DNA of 64,000 nt. Source: Eucommia ulmoides. Taxonomy: Eukaryota > Streptophyta > Magnoliopsida > Garryales > Eucommiaceae. Shown here piece after piece: positions 12,097-22,220 of this stretch. The DNA is taken from the NCBI GenBank assembly GCA_016647705.1, contig CM028333.1:19155743-19219742 (forward strand), given 5' to 3'. A program made the translations under genes and the position numbers. Each line of letters begins with the position of its first letter. Position 1 is the stretch's first letter. Under the pieces are notes generated by a model that did no database searches, was not told where the DNA came from, and saw nothing but the letters and a program-made list of their open reading frames with translations.

Positions 12097-13080
12097 CTAT
12101 TTCAAATCCAAAAAGTAACCAATCTTTAAGGATAATCTAAAAGTCCCTATTACCTCAATAACAACTGTTTCTCCATTGCCCACATAGATGCATTTTTTAG
12201 CATCAATTGGCTTTCGGCTCCACAGGCAACCCTGCATAGACACACTTACCTGAGTAATATGAACATAAACTACCCACCAAGTGTAACTAGGTACAAAAGT
12301 TAAATTAACCTTAGAACAAACCAAAGTGAAAAGCATACCATTCTTTACATGCCATACGAAATGTTTGGAACACTCTTGTTTCATATGTCCAACTTTCTTG
12401 TAGAAGAAATAGGTAAATTCATGATTTTGATTTTTTTGCAATTTGAACTGTCGTGTTCCAAGTGCAACTTCTTGACCTTTATCTTTTCATCATTTCTTAC
12501 CTTTAGAGGCCTTTTGTCATTTTTCTCTTAATTTTTTTTCTTGCACACAGTCAGATATGAGCTAATTAAGAGTCTATTTATCCTTTCGAGCATTCTAACT
12601 CACCTTAAACTGATTGTATTGTGCAGGATGAGAAATGAGTACTAAATGCACGAGTTAGTCCTTAGACAACTCTAACTTTAGTGCCTTTAGTTCCGAAACG
12701 ACATTGGACATTGTCATAATGTACTCCCTTACGTTCCCTTTTCTTTTATACTTTATCGAGATAAGATTAGGTAAAAATGTACTTATCTCTACCTTTTTGT
12801 TCTTTACAAAATATTTTTCTATTTTCTTAGGGAACTTCTCAGCAATTACCTTATTGGATATACCGCTCCTGAGTGTTTCTGGAACGTTGTGTTTGATCAT
12901 CATAAGACTTATGTGATTAGAATGATCCCACCTCTCATATTCCCCTTTAGCCTCCAAGGAACTTGCTTCAGTGAAAGGTAATGGTTGTGCCTTCTTTAGT
13001 GCAAAGTCAAGATCCACGCAGCCGAGAACAATTGAAATTTTCTCTCTCTAATCCTTAAAGTTTGTTCCGTTAAGCACTGA
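12097..13080 (-). pseudogene. Copia-1 gag and protease remnant
   Basis: Gag forms the particle shell. From 13080 the frame reads LNGTNFKD*REKISIVLGC, the copia gag N-terminal signature with a stop replacing the usual tryptophan; 12655-13017 stays open for 120 codons (GISNKVIAEKFPKKIEKYF and onward). A zinc knuckle follows near 12400 as FFYKKVGHMKQEC, with both leading cysteines of the CCHC replaced. The protease segment reads SYTWWV and then diverges where the DSGAT active site should be, resuming as VSVSMQGCLWSRKPIDAKKC. Protease is therefore dead. Confidence 0.85.
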
Positions 13081-13307
13081 AATAGAATTTATGTTGACAA
13101 TTATAGTAGCAGTAACTAAACAGAAAACAAAATAAGTAAGCATACATATAAACATATCATAAAATAATAAAACAAGACATGAACAATTAATCCAAATTTG
13201 GGGACCATCTCAATGTACCTAACACAACATTAATTTCTAGTATTTGGACAGAGAAATTAACTGTAATTGGTATTCTTAGCGGAGGAATCAAATGTTGATA
13301 ATAGATC

Positions 13308-13605
13308 CCGTCAAACAACAAGCCTTTCTTTAGACTGACTTATTGTTCACATGGAAATTTAATAACATCACATATTTCTTCCCGCATGTATGTTTATTAT
13401 TTGACCAAACAATAACTTTCTTTTGAGCTGATTATTGATGCCATAGATAACAATCATACTAATGTAAAAACAATGTCTATTATTTAGTTAAACGATAACC
13501 TTTCTTTGGGTCGGTTATGGTTCACATAAACAAAAATCATCAATGTTTATTATTCAGCCAAACAATAGTCTTCATTTGAGCCGGCTATTGCTCGTATAAA
13601 TAATA
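13308..13605. repeat. Minisatellite, about 4 x 80 bp, in Copia-1 leader
   Basis: Four diverged units, each carrying an AAACAATA..CTTTCTTTTGAGC..ATTATTG core (starts near 13312, 13407, 13489 and 13558). It lies between the 5' LTR and gag on the minus strand, where tandem repeats are common in plant copia leaders. Noncoding. Confidence 0.7.
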
Positions 13606-13849
13606 AATATTAATATCTCAATATTCCAAAATAAAATAAACTACAAAACAGAGATTACTTTGGTAACACATTGTTTCATTTTAATTTATTTCAAGATATA
13701 AGATTATGTTAGTCGATCGTCCTTATGGCCCATTGATCGAATCCCATGCAACGAGTTAAAGTGTTCGACGTTAGGGCATTCAATCAGTCAACTGGTCCTT
13801 AAAATTTAGTTGACTGGATTGTATAAAAGCTTATTGCCCTATTTTGAAG

Positions 13850-14170
13850 TAGTTGGTTGACCGACCATGAAGGTTTGGTCGACCGAATCGGTCGGCCCGA
13901 CAAAAATAAAATAATTTGGATCCTGAAGCAATCAGTTGACCGACCAAGAAGGTTCAGTCGATTGAATCAGGCAACCTTGGCATTCTGTATCAATCGGTTA
14001 ACCGACCATGAAGGGTCGGTTGATCGATCGATCAAAACCCAAAAAACGGCATTCTGAATTAGTTGGTCAACTGACCGTGAAGGTTCGGTTGATCGATCAA
14101 TCTAAAGCCAGAAACACCCCTTGATTGAATCGATTGACCGATTCCTAAGAATCGGTTGATCGATTCAACC
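13850..14170. repeat. GGTTGACCGA-rich minisatellite
   Basis: About four units of 70-90 bp, each with a GGTTGACCGA box, a short AAGGTT/AAGGGT spacer and a second box near GATCGATC. Boxes occur on both strands, so each unit can form a small hairpin. The open frame at 13857-14057 (TDHEGLVDRIG repeats) is this repeat translated, not a gene. The same box recurs at 23770-24115 in another element. Confidence 0.8.
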
Positions 14171-14666
14171 CCGATTTAACCAAATTCGAATTCAATCCCA
14201 ATTTTGACCACGATTCAAACTGATTCTAGAAAAACTCAAAATATGAAAGTTGTAGATATCGTCATGAGCTTTCCACAAAATTTTAAATCATCTCAATGAG
14301 AGTTCGTATGAGAAAGTTATAACCAAACTACAAACACATGTCAAAACTGTCTGAACCCTTTCTGCACCAATCGGTTGACCGATTCAATTGGTGAATCGAT
14401 TTGTTTAGATCTGGTACAGATCTAAAGTTTTTGCGGCGAAAACACCCAAAAAATTTCAAAAATTGGGATTTTTCTTTCCTTAGATCCGTAATATTTAGTA
14501 AAAATTGACTTAAACCATGTAAACCACATAAAAAACTTAATGTTTTCTCCAACTATTTCATTAATACGCAACCTTTAATGGAGAAAACACAAACCCTAAA
14601 ATTCTACGAATTTGAAAAAACTCAAGAACCCTAATGATTAAATATGAAGTAGGTCCTAACACCACT

Positions 14667-15173
14667 TGTTGGGATATAATCAATATAGATATAAATTTAT
14701 AACACTTAAAACAACGTGTCAAATCACCAAGAGTTCTAATATACATGTAAATTGCGTATCATGATCCATTATGATCAATTGACTATCGATACGGAAATCT
14801 ACGACAATCGATCACGAGAAAGACACAGATCGAGTGAGTACGTGATCTTCTTCAACCAAATCTCTAGAGTTCCTCAATGGGATCCACGATTCTCTTCCAG
14901 ATGGGGAGAAGGAAGCCGTTAAGTGATTTGATATATTGGGGACCATAATCTTAATATTATCTATTTATATGGTGTGATTAGAGCATCCATAATCCCCTAA
15001 TTATCCCAACAGTTTTCAGTATCTATACATTTAACCCACATTCTTTTGAGTAGTTTATGAGCTTACCCAAATTAATTAGATCACTTATTTTAGCTCATTA
15101 AATTTAAATGACAAATATAATTGTGTTAATAATATGTTGTCCAAAATAGATTAGGAAATAAATTTTCCTAACA
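14667..15173 (-). repeat. Copia-1 5' LTR and primer-binding site
   Basis: A 507-bp LTR. On the minus strand it starts TGTTAGGAAAATTTATTTCC (15173) and ends ATATCCCAACA (14667). Immediately inside, the minus strand reads AGTGGTGTTAGGACC, a decayed version of the TGGTATCAGAGCC site that pairs with initiator-Met tRNA. It aligns with the split LTR at 6651-8885. Confidence 0.85.
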
Positions 15174-15211
15174 TTTTTTTGTTAATATATATTATTTATT
15201 TATTTATTTTA

Positions 15212-15340
15212 AATTCTGTGTAATCAATCCCGTAGGTTTGACTGTATCTCTTTGCTACCAGTCTCGCTTTAAAGCGTTCAATTATACCATTAGCCTTATA
15301 CTTCACGGTGTAAATCCACCGATATCCAACTGGTTTCTTA
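15212..15340 (-). pseudogene. Orphan copia RT fragment
   Basis: A 43-codon uninterrupted stretch on the minus strand begins KKPVGYRWIYTVKYKANG and continues FKARLVAKRYSQTYGIDYTEF. This is the N-terminal entry of copia reverse transcriptase, where families typically have KPVGCKWVFxVKYKADG. It is shorter than common ORF cut-offs. Nothing of the rest of pol is adjacent: the Copia-1 LTR begins 39 bp to the left and Repeat A lies to the right. It belongs to neither Copia-1 nor Copia-2. A TTTTTAG sequence just upstream on its strand could be a splice acceptor, which is speculative. Confidence 0.85.
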
Positions 15341-15763
15341 GTGATGTAAAGTTTAAGCATTTGCATATACTAAAAATATAATAATTTATCTTAAATAAAA
15401 AGTTATTAAAAATTATATACGACCAATTATTATAATTAGGTGAACGATATTAACATCATGATTAAAAAAAAAAACAAAAAAAACTCCTATATCTTTGTTT
15501 GGTTACATCGATATAATCCAAATAACTTAATATATTAAATGCACCTATCTGAAATTTATAAGAAGTATACAATTGATTTTTCTCTTGTATAATTATTATA
15601 AGTAGAAAGTCTCCTGAAACAAATGGATTTTGTGTAATTTGACCTAAAAGAAAAAGGGCGAAGAAGTACAAGAGTTGATATTGGGAGTCCAAATAAGTCT
15701 ATCCCAAATGATAGTTATTTATTTATTTATGTTTTGGTAGAAAAGGAAACAAAACAAGGGAAG

Positions 15764-18700
15764 CTAGCTGCCTAGCAGAAGACTATCCGTTCTCAAATCC
15801 GATAGCAAAAGATCTTTGATGCCCTCCGGAGGCTCGTCGAGGTAGTGAAGCTCCGATCTGCTGGTCGTTCCCATGCGAGCCAGGTAGTTTGCACAACCGT
15901 TGCCCTCCTGCCTGATAGCTTTAATCTCCATATCATGGTTGTCCAGGATAAATTTGCATTCCATAACCCAGCTTCTAAGGAGGTTGGTATCCGGGCAGTC
16001 TCATTTGATGAGGTCCACTGCTTCTTGAGAATCCGTTTCAATCATCACTCTAGTATAGCCTTTAGATATAACCAAACAGACACGCGTGTGGATAGTTCTC
16101 AATTCGGCTTCCAAACTCGTGCATGAGCGCAAAAATCCAAAAAATCCAATTTGCCATTCCCCATCCAAATTCCTGATAAGGCCTCCGACACCTCTCTTTC
16201 CCGGGTTTCCGAGCGCACTACCATCTGTGTTAAGCTTAAAAAATCCTGCATTAGGAGGAATCCACTTTAGATCATTATTCTTTCTGTTGCCATTATGGGA
16301 TCTAGAAGGATAGAATGCATCCAACATGTCTTTCGAATGTCGATGAATATTTGAGACAACTACATAAGGGTCACGAGGGCACCCTTCAATAGTTTCTTTA
16401 TTTCAGTCCTTCCAGATTCCCCATATGATGGCAACAAAAAGGTAGAGAAACGAAGATTTAACCATTCGACCTTTAATGTTTTTTAAAATCCAGGTTTGGA
16501 TGTCCAACTTATGAGAATGAAGAAGTTGATTATTATAAAAAAACATGGACCACACATACCGAGCTTTAGGACAAGTCTTAAGCACATGATCTATGGTTTC
16601 AATACCTCCATTACATCTAGTGTAAATGGCCGACGTCTCCATAGACCATTTAGCTCTTAAAACATTAGTAAGCAGACGCTTATGAAACATTTTCCAAATA
16701 AAAAACTTCAGGGATTGGGGGATTTTCAACTTCCAAATTCACTCCCACTTGGAAGAGGGTTGGGAAGCTTTTAAGTCTGCAGCAAGCGCATAAGCGGACT
16801 TGACTATAAATTTACCTGAACTTTTCGGAACCCACACAACCACATCTTCTTCCGAAAAATTCGGGGGCTCAGAGCTCAATATATCATTCACTTGTCTATC
16901 TGATAGAATATGGATGATTGGCAGAAGAAACCAACTACCAGAATCATCTAAAATATCGGCAACCTTAAGATCCAAACTATTTTGGAGCTCATCATTACCC
17001 AGAGGTCCCAGCCCACACTACCAATCATTCCAAAGGTTAACATTGACACCATTAACTATTTTCCATTTCAAGCCTTTGGAAATGATGGGTCTGGAGCGGA
17101 AGATACTTCTCCAGATGTGTGAACTCCTAAAATGCATTGTCCAGGAATAGGGGTTCCTGTCCAGCTGGTATTTTCCCATGATAACATTCACCCAGATGGA
17201 TTGGTTATTATGGGAAACAATCTTCCAAGCCAATTTAGCCATAAAAGCATGATTAATGTATCTAGCCTTTCTAAAATTGAGACCTCCCATGTTGGAAGGA
17301 GCACAAACCTTATCCCAGCTAATAAGATGAAACTTTCTACCCTGATCAGAGTCCCCCCAGAGAAAACTTCTAGCCAATTTGTCAATTTTATCACACAACT
17401 TACTGGGGAGGGAAGCAGTTTGCATAGAATATAGCGGAATAGAAGATAAGACATATTTAATCAAAGTAGCTCTGCCCGCTATGGAAAGATTACTAGCTTT
17501 CCAGTTCGAGAGGCGTTTTTGCAATTTCTCCAAGACAAAATTAAAGTGGTTCTCACTTATTCTATTCAGCAGAAGGGGGGTACCAAGATAGATGCCCAAA
17601 TTATCGCATAAGCGGATCCCCAACTTGCTACTAATGTCCCTGGCACACAGATTATTAACTTTGGGAGCAACAAACAATTTAGATTTATCAAAATTAATAG
17701 CAAGACCTGAAGCAGCTGTGAAGTCAGATAGAACACACTGAATAGCATTACAGGTACCTTTATTAGCTTTAGCAAATAGAAGAATGTCATCAGCAAAAAG
17801 AAGGTGCGACATGACCAGCCTTTTTCTAGCAGTTTTGAGGCCCTTCCAACTTCTATTATTAACTTCCTCAGAGATAAGGAGGGAGAGCCTTTCCATACAC
17901 AAAACAAATAAATAAGGGAAAATGGGATCTCCCTGTCGGAGGCCTCTTTGGAGAGAGAATCCTTCAAGAGGAACTCCATTCCATAAAACTTTCACCGTCG
18001 CTTTGCGAACACAGTTCATAACAAGCGTAATCCAGGAAGACGAAAATTAAAAACAAAAGAGTATTTTCAAGAAAGTCCCAATTAAGTTTATCATAAGATT
18101 TTTCAAGATCGATTTTAATAATCATTCCCCATTTTTTGTCTTTGGAATACTTTAGTTTGTGTATCATTTCCTGGGCGACAATTATATTATCCATGGTTTG
18201 TCTACCAGGAACGAAGCTACTTTGAAAGGGACCAACAACCTCGGATATTAAAGGTATCAATCTATCAGCAAGAATTTTGGTAACCAATTTGTAAGGGACA
18301 TTACACAAGCTAATTGGGCGAAATTGGCTAATTTTCTCAGGGATATCAACTTTGGGGATAAGAACAATAAAGGTCTCATTCATTTTAGTAGGCATATCTT
18401 TACTAGAAAATCAAGATTTAACAAAATTTGTGAGGCTTTTGCCCACTTTATCCCAATTTCTTTTATAGAAAATAGCTTGATAGCCATCAAGGCTCGGGGC
18501 TTTAAGGTCCCCCATTTTGAATAAGACAGACTTAATTTCCTCATCCTCTGGTATCGAGCTAAGGAAATGGTGTTCAGCAGGTTGGATAGGGTAGATACAA
18601 GCTTGGTTATACAGAGTAGAACTAAGGTAAGCAGGGGAATTAACACAAAAAAGATTTTGAAAATACCCTCGCACATGAAGCTTGATATCCTCCTGACTAT

Positions 18701-19856
18701 CCAGCTACTCATTACAATCATTTTTAATCATCGACACTCTATTTTTCCTACGCCTTTGGTTAGTGGCAGCATGGAAAAACTTAGTGTTCTTATCCCCAAG
18801 GTTCAGCCAATTAATTCTGGATTTTTGAAACCAGAAAATTTCTTCTTTTCTCAAAAGCTCGTTATACTATTTCTTTAAGTTTTTTTCAAGGGCATCCAGA
18901 CGACTAGAATAATTGGAGTCCTGGAATTTTTGAATCCCCAAAAGTCTAGCCAGCAGTTGCCGCTTGATTTTGAAAATGTTTCCAAAAACTTCTTTATTCC
19001 ATATTAGGATGTTTCTCTTGAATTCCTCAAGATTATGTTCCAAATGCATGTCTTGATTATCCCAATTCTCTTTCAGAAAAGATTTGAAGCCAGGGTGTTC
19101 CAACCACATAGCTTCAAATCTAAATGGGCGAGAGTTGTTAAACAAGTTAATACCCAGGACATGAATAATAAGAGGAGAATGATTAGAATACGTATGAGGG
19201 AGGGTTTCCACTTTGGCATCAGGAAAATTGGAGCACCAGTTGGTGTTAGCCAAGGCACGATCCAACCGTTTATTGACCCAAATTCCGTTAGCAGCCTTGC
19301 CAGCCCAGGTCGTAGCCGGGCCACTGGCACCCAGGTCATTCAAGCCACATTTGGATATATTAGCATTAAAAAGGTTAATGCGATGAATGTCCTGATTGTT
19401 CACCGATCCAGACTTCTCAGATTGAGAGCTTATGTCATTGAAGTCGCCCACCGCCATCCAAGGAGAGTTGATGGACTGGGAAAAGTTCTACATCTCCTCC
19501 CAGAGGTCTTTCCTCAGGCAGGGATTAGGGCTCCCATAGACCGCCGAAAGAAGCCAGTCAGCAAAGCCTACTCTGGAGACTTTCAAATGAATCACTTGAT
19601 TTGTGCTGTGAATCTGACTAAGAGAAATTTTGTCAGGATTCCAAAGGACCCATATGCCACCAGACCGACCGGTAGGGTCAATATGGGTCACCGTTGTCAG
19701 CCCCAAGGAAGTGAATAAGTTACCCATTTTGTTCAGGTCCACTTTAGTTTCTAGAAGAATCATGACCTCTGGCCGCTTAGAATTGAAAATGTCCCGGAAG
19801 GCAGTACGAAAATGGGCATTACCGGCCCCTCTACAGTTCCAGGCAAGAATACGCAT
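15764..19856 (-). pseudogene. LINE ORF2: endonuclease, reverse transcriptase, RNase H
   Basis: ORF2 performs target-primed reverse transcription. I place the start at the ATG at 19856 (MRILAWNCRGAGN), 38 bases past the ORF1 stop; this is the conserved APE endonuclease start. Endonuclease motifs follow (LLETK, GDFND, SNHSPL with N where D is usual). RT motifs: FRPISLCNVPYKLVTKILADR, DLEKSYDKLNW, then FADDILLF with both catalytic aspartates intact. A zinc-binding segment (about 16700-16560) and a C-terminal RNase H (NTDGS, LEAEL, ETDSQEA, RQEGNGCANYLA) complete about 1360 codons. Stops lie near 19488, 18867, 18711 and 18411 and at several points after 17018. A frameshift near 18040 moves the reading frame between YDKL and FADD. 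Inactive. Confidence 0.92.
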
Positions 19857-19893
19857 GGAGATTAGATGGGGGAGGGAGGGTAGGGGATCGAGC

Positions 19894-21936
19894 TCATTGA
19901 GCTTCAGAAGGTGCTTGCACCTCCCCACCAGCTTGAACCAAGCTTGCACACTCTCCACTTCCATTTCCAAGAAGGATGTTTCTGTATTTCTTCTCTCCAT
20001 TAACTTCATGGAGAGCCTTACCTCGTCCACTAACCAGAGGACTTCCACCAGCTGGATCAGTGCCACTTGATCTCCCTTGTTCAGAGAGATTGAGGAACCT
20101 TATAGGAGAATGACTTGCATCACGTCCATATCTCTGTCTGAGATTAAACTGGTCGTCAGGAGGCTTTGAAGATTGGTATATTAGATTAGCCATTTTAGAA
20201 GAATCATGGGATATTATCTTTAAAGAGCTGGTAGAGGCAGAAGATTGAATGAGGAGAGGAGAAGGCTGGTCGGGCACTGTAGAATGGAGGGTTGCAGGTT
20301 TACGATGCAAACCCATCACATCACCGCCTCTCCTTTGTCCACTGGAAGGCGTCGGTGTGCCCTTGGGAGCTTAAACGCCCCTTTCTTCTTTAATTTGTTG
20401 AGATGACTCCTGACCAGGGTTTACCTTACTATGGTTCGCAACCTTCTGGTGAGGGTTTGAGCTCTGGTCAGTTATCTGACCATTGAAAGAGGCCTTATGA
20501 GATTGGGCCCTGCTGCCCTTCTTACCATCTCTTTTATCTGAAACAGTCACCCCAAATTGGTTGGGCTTTTTGCTCATGCCTTGAACATCCCTTTTTTGCT
20601 TGGGCTTCTCGAACTTTCTCTGTTTTTTAACAACCACCCAAGGCCCAAAGGCCTCATCCTCTACAATAACGTTACCAGGCTCATCTGACTCTAGGGCTGT
20701 AGCTGTGGATGGGATAGGAGTGTCCTGATTGGACTCTTCCTCGGGCTCAGAGTTCACGCCTGTTGGAGGATTACAACCGTCACCTTTCTCCATCTCCTGC
20801 GAACTCACTTTCTTTCCGGTAATGCCTTCATCTTTTCGTTCCCCCGTTTTGACATAGGGACACATTTTTGTTCGGTGGTTAACCTTCCCATAAGCGTAGC
20901 AAAGCCTGTGGAGGCTTTCATATTCAATACTGAACGTCATACCTCTTAACTTAAATCGAGGGACTAGGGGCTGGTTAAGATCAATCTCCACACAAATTCT
21001 GGCAAACTTTCTCCTTTAAGCTGTCGCCGTATTCTGATCAATTTTGATCGGCTTCCCTATCTTCTTCCCTATGCTGAATAATATCGGTGGTTCGTAATAT
21101 TCAAACGGAATATTCGGGAGCCTGACCCAGACAGCTGTTTGTGAATCTTCTACAAATTCTGGTCTGAAGTCCGGCTCCCATTTTCTGACAGTGAGGTAGT
21201 GATCCAAAACCACCCAGGGGCCTTCCGTCAGCACCTTGTGCGCATCGGATACACGATCAAACTTTGCGAGATAGAAACCATAGTTTAGGTCAATAAGCTT
21301 GAAATCCCCTTGCAACTTCCAGATTAGCCTTGCCCTGTCACACAAAACCTTGTAGCCTATTGATCGTCCTATTAATCTGATGATTAGCGTGTCTTTCCAT
21401 TTCTCCCTAATTTGAGAGATAATGGAATCAGGGACAATAACTTCCGGAATATCATCCCTTTGAGGGTACTTAGAGTCTGGGCTTTGGTTTGCATGTTCTT
21501 CCTCAGACATTGGGAATCCATCATCCTCATCGAAATACACTTCTTCAAGAATCCTTACTTGCTCTGATTTGTTGCTATTGAGCACATCACGGAAGGATTT
21601 AACCGTAGTCTGTGCAGAGCTCTGATGGACTTGCATGCTAGCAAGATTGTCCTGCATGGTGACCTCCTGATGCTCATCGTCCTCAGGCAGAGTCTGAATG
21701 TGCATGGCTCGGGCCAAGAACACCGGCGATATCGTCATCATCTGAGCCAGTTGCTCATCTGTCTCATTCTGACCTTCATCATCGTCCTCTGAGCTGCTAG
21801 ACTCCTCCATTCCAGAGGAATGATCAGGAGCATCATGGGAATTCTTGATCTTCTTTTTACTCCTTTCGATTCCATCTTCTTCCTCCGCAGAAAGAAGACT
21901 GAGTTTGTTCTTCGGAACTTCTCTCTCTAAATTCAT
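19894..21936 (-). pseudogene. LINE ORF1: nucleic-acid-binding protein with zinc knuckle
   Basis: Starts ATG at 21936 and stays in one frame to a stop at 19894, about 680 codons, broken only by two TAA codons (21016-21018 and 20371-20373). The N-terminal third is acidic. Residues about 160-300 match the plant retroelement DUF4283-type gag domain (LIRLIGRSIGYK, WKLQGDFKLIDLNYGFYLAK, AVWVRLPNIPFEYY). A knuckle reads CYAYGKVNHRTKMC, with Y where the second cysteine should be. The C-terminus is basic and low-complexity. The protein would coat LINE RNA. The lack of frameshifts shows ORF1 decayed little. Confidence 0.9.
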
Positions 21937-22220
21937 GACTTTGTACTTTTTGGCTATTTTATGTTTATAGTATCCAACCGTTGCATCTCTCCGATAGTTA
22001 TTTATTCCATGTTATATTCCAACACTTTTAAAGTGGATATCATTGATCTCTACAATTATTTTTGAGTTTAAACCAAAAACATATCCACTCATTTTTCTTT
22101 AAATGTTTGGCACCCGTCGTTTTAAAAATATCATACATACTCTTACTCGATATTTAACTAATAAAAAATATCATTTTGTTTTGATTATGAATTTAATAAA
22201 AAATAAAAACCAAATAAGTA

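Larger units (their letters stand above)
6651..15173 (-). mobile_element. Copia-1, decayed Ty1/copia element
   Basis: A complete but dead copia element read on the minus strand: 5' LTR 14667-15173, leader with two minisatellites, gag-protease about 13080-12097, integrase about 12010-11050, RT about 10490-9997, remnant RNase H to about 9360, then 3' LTR (split) ending at 6651. Gene order gag-PR-IN-RT-RH is the copia order. All domains carry stops or frameshifts. The two LTRs differ by roughly 8% by eye over about 220 bp, indicating an old insertion. No convincing 5-bp target duplication is visible; the left LTR end looks eroded. Confidence 0.85.
15724..21992 (-). mobile_element. Full-length L1-type LINE (inactive)
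   Basis: A 6.27-kb non-LTR retrotransposon on the minus strand, flanked by the 14-bp target duplication GATAGTTATTTATT (15710-15723 and 21993-22006). The pre-insertion sequence is preserved in Repeat A copy 1 near 271-284. The 5' UTR is only about 55 bp; ORF1 and ORF2 follow, then a 40-bp 3' UTR and a short TAAA-repeat tail. The short 5' end may be complete or slightly truncated. A few stops and one or more shifts inactivate both ORFs, so this copy is moderately old. Confidence 0.95.

Noticed and set aside
13857..14057. TDHEGLVDRIG repeat protein
   Set aside because: It is the GGTTGACCGA minisatellite translated.
15845..16313. Plus-strand frames across the LINE 3' part
   Set aside because: Antisense shadows of the LINE RNase H domain, which has clear family motifs on the minus strand.
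19035..20070. Plus-strand frames of 227 and 146 codons
   Set aside because: Antisense to the LINE endonuclease and ORF1 C-terminus; no independent domain.
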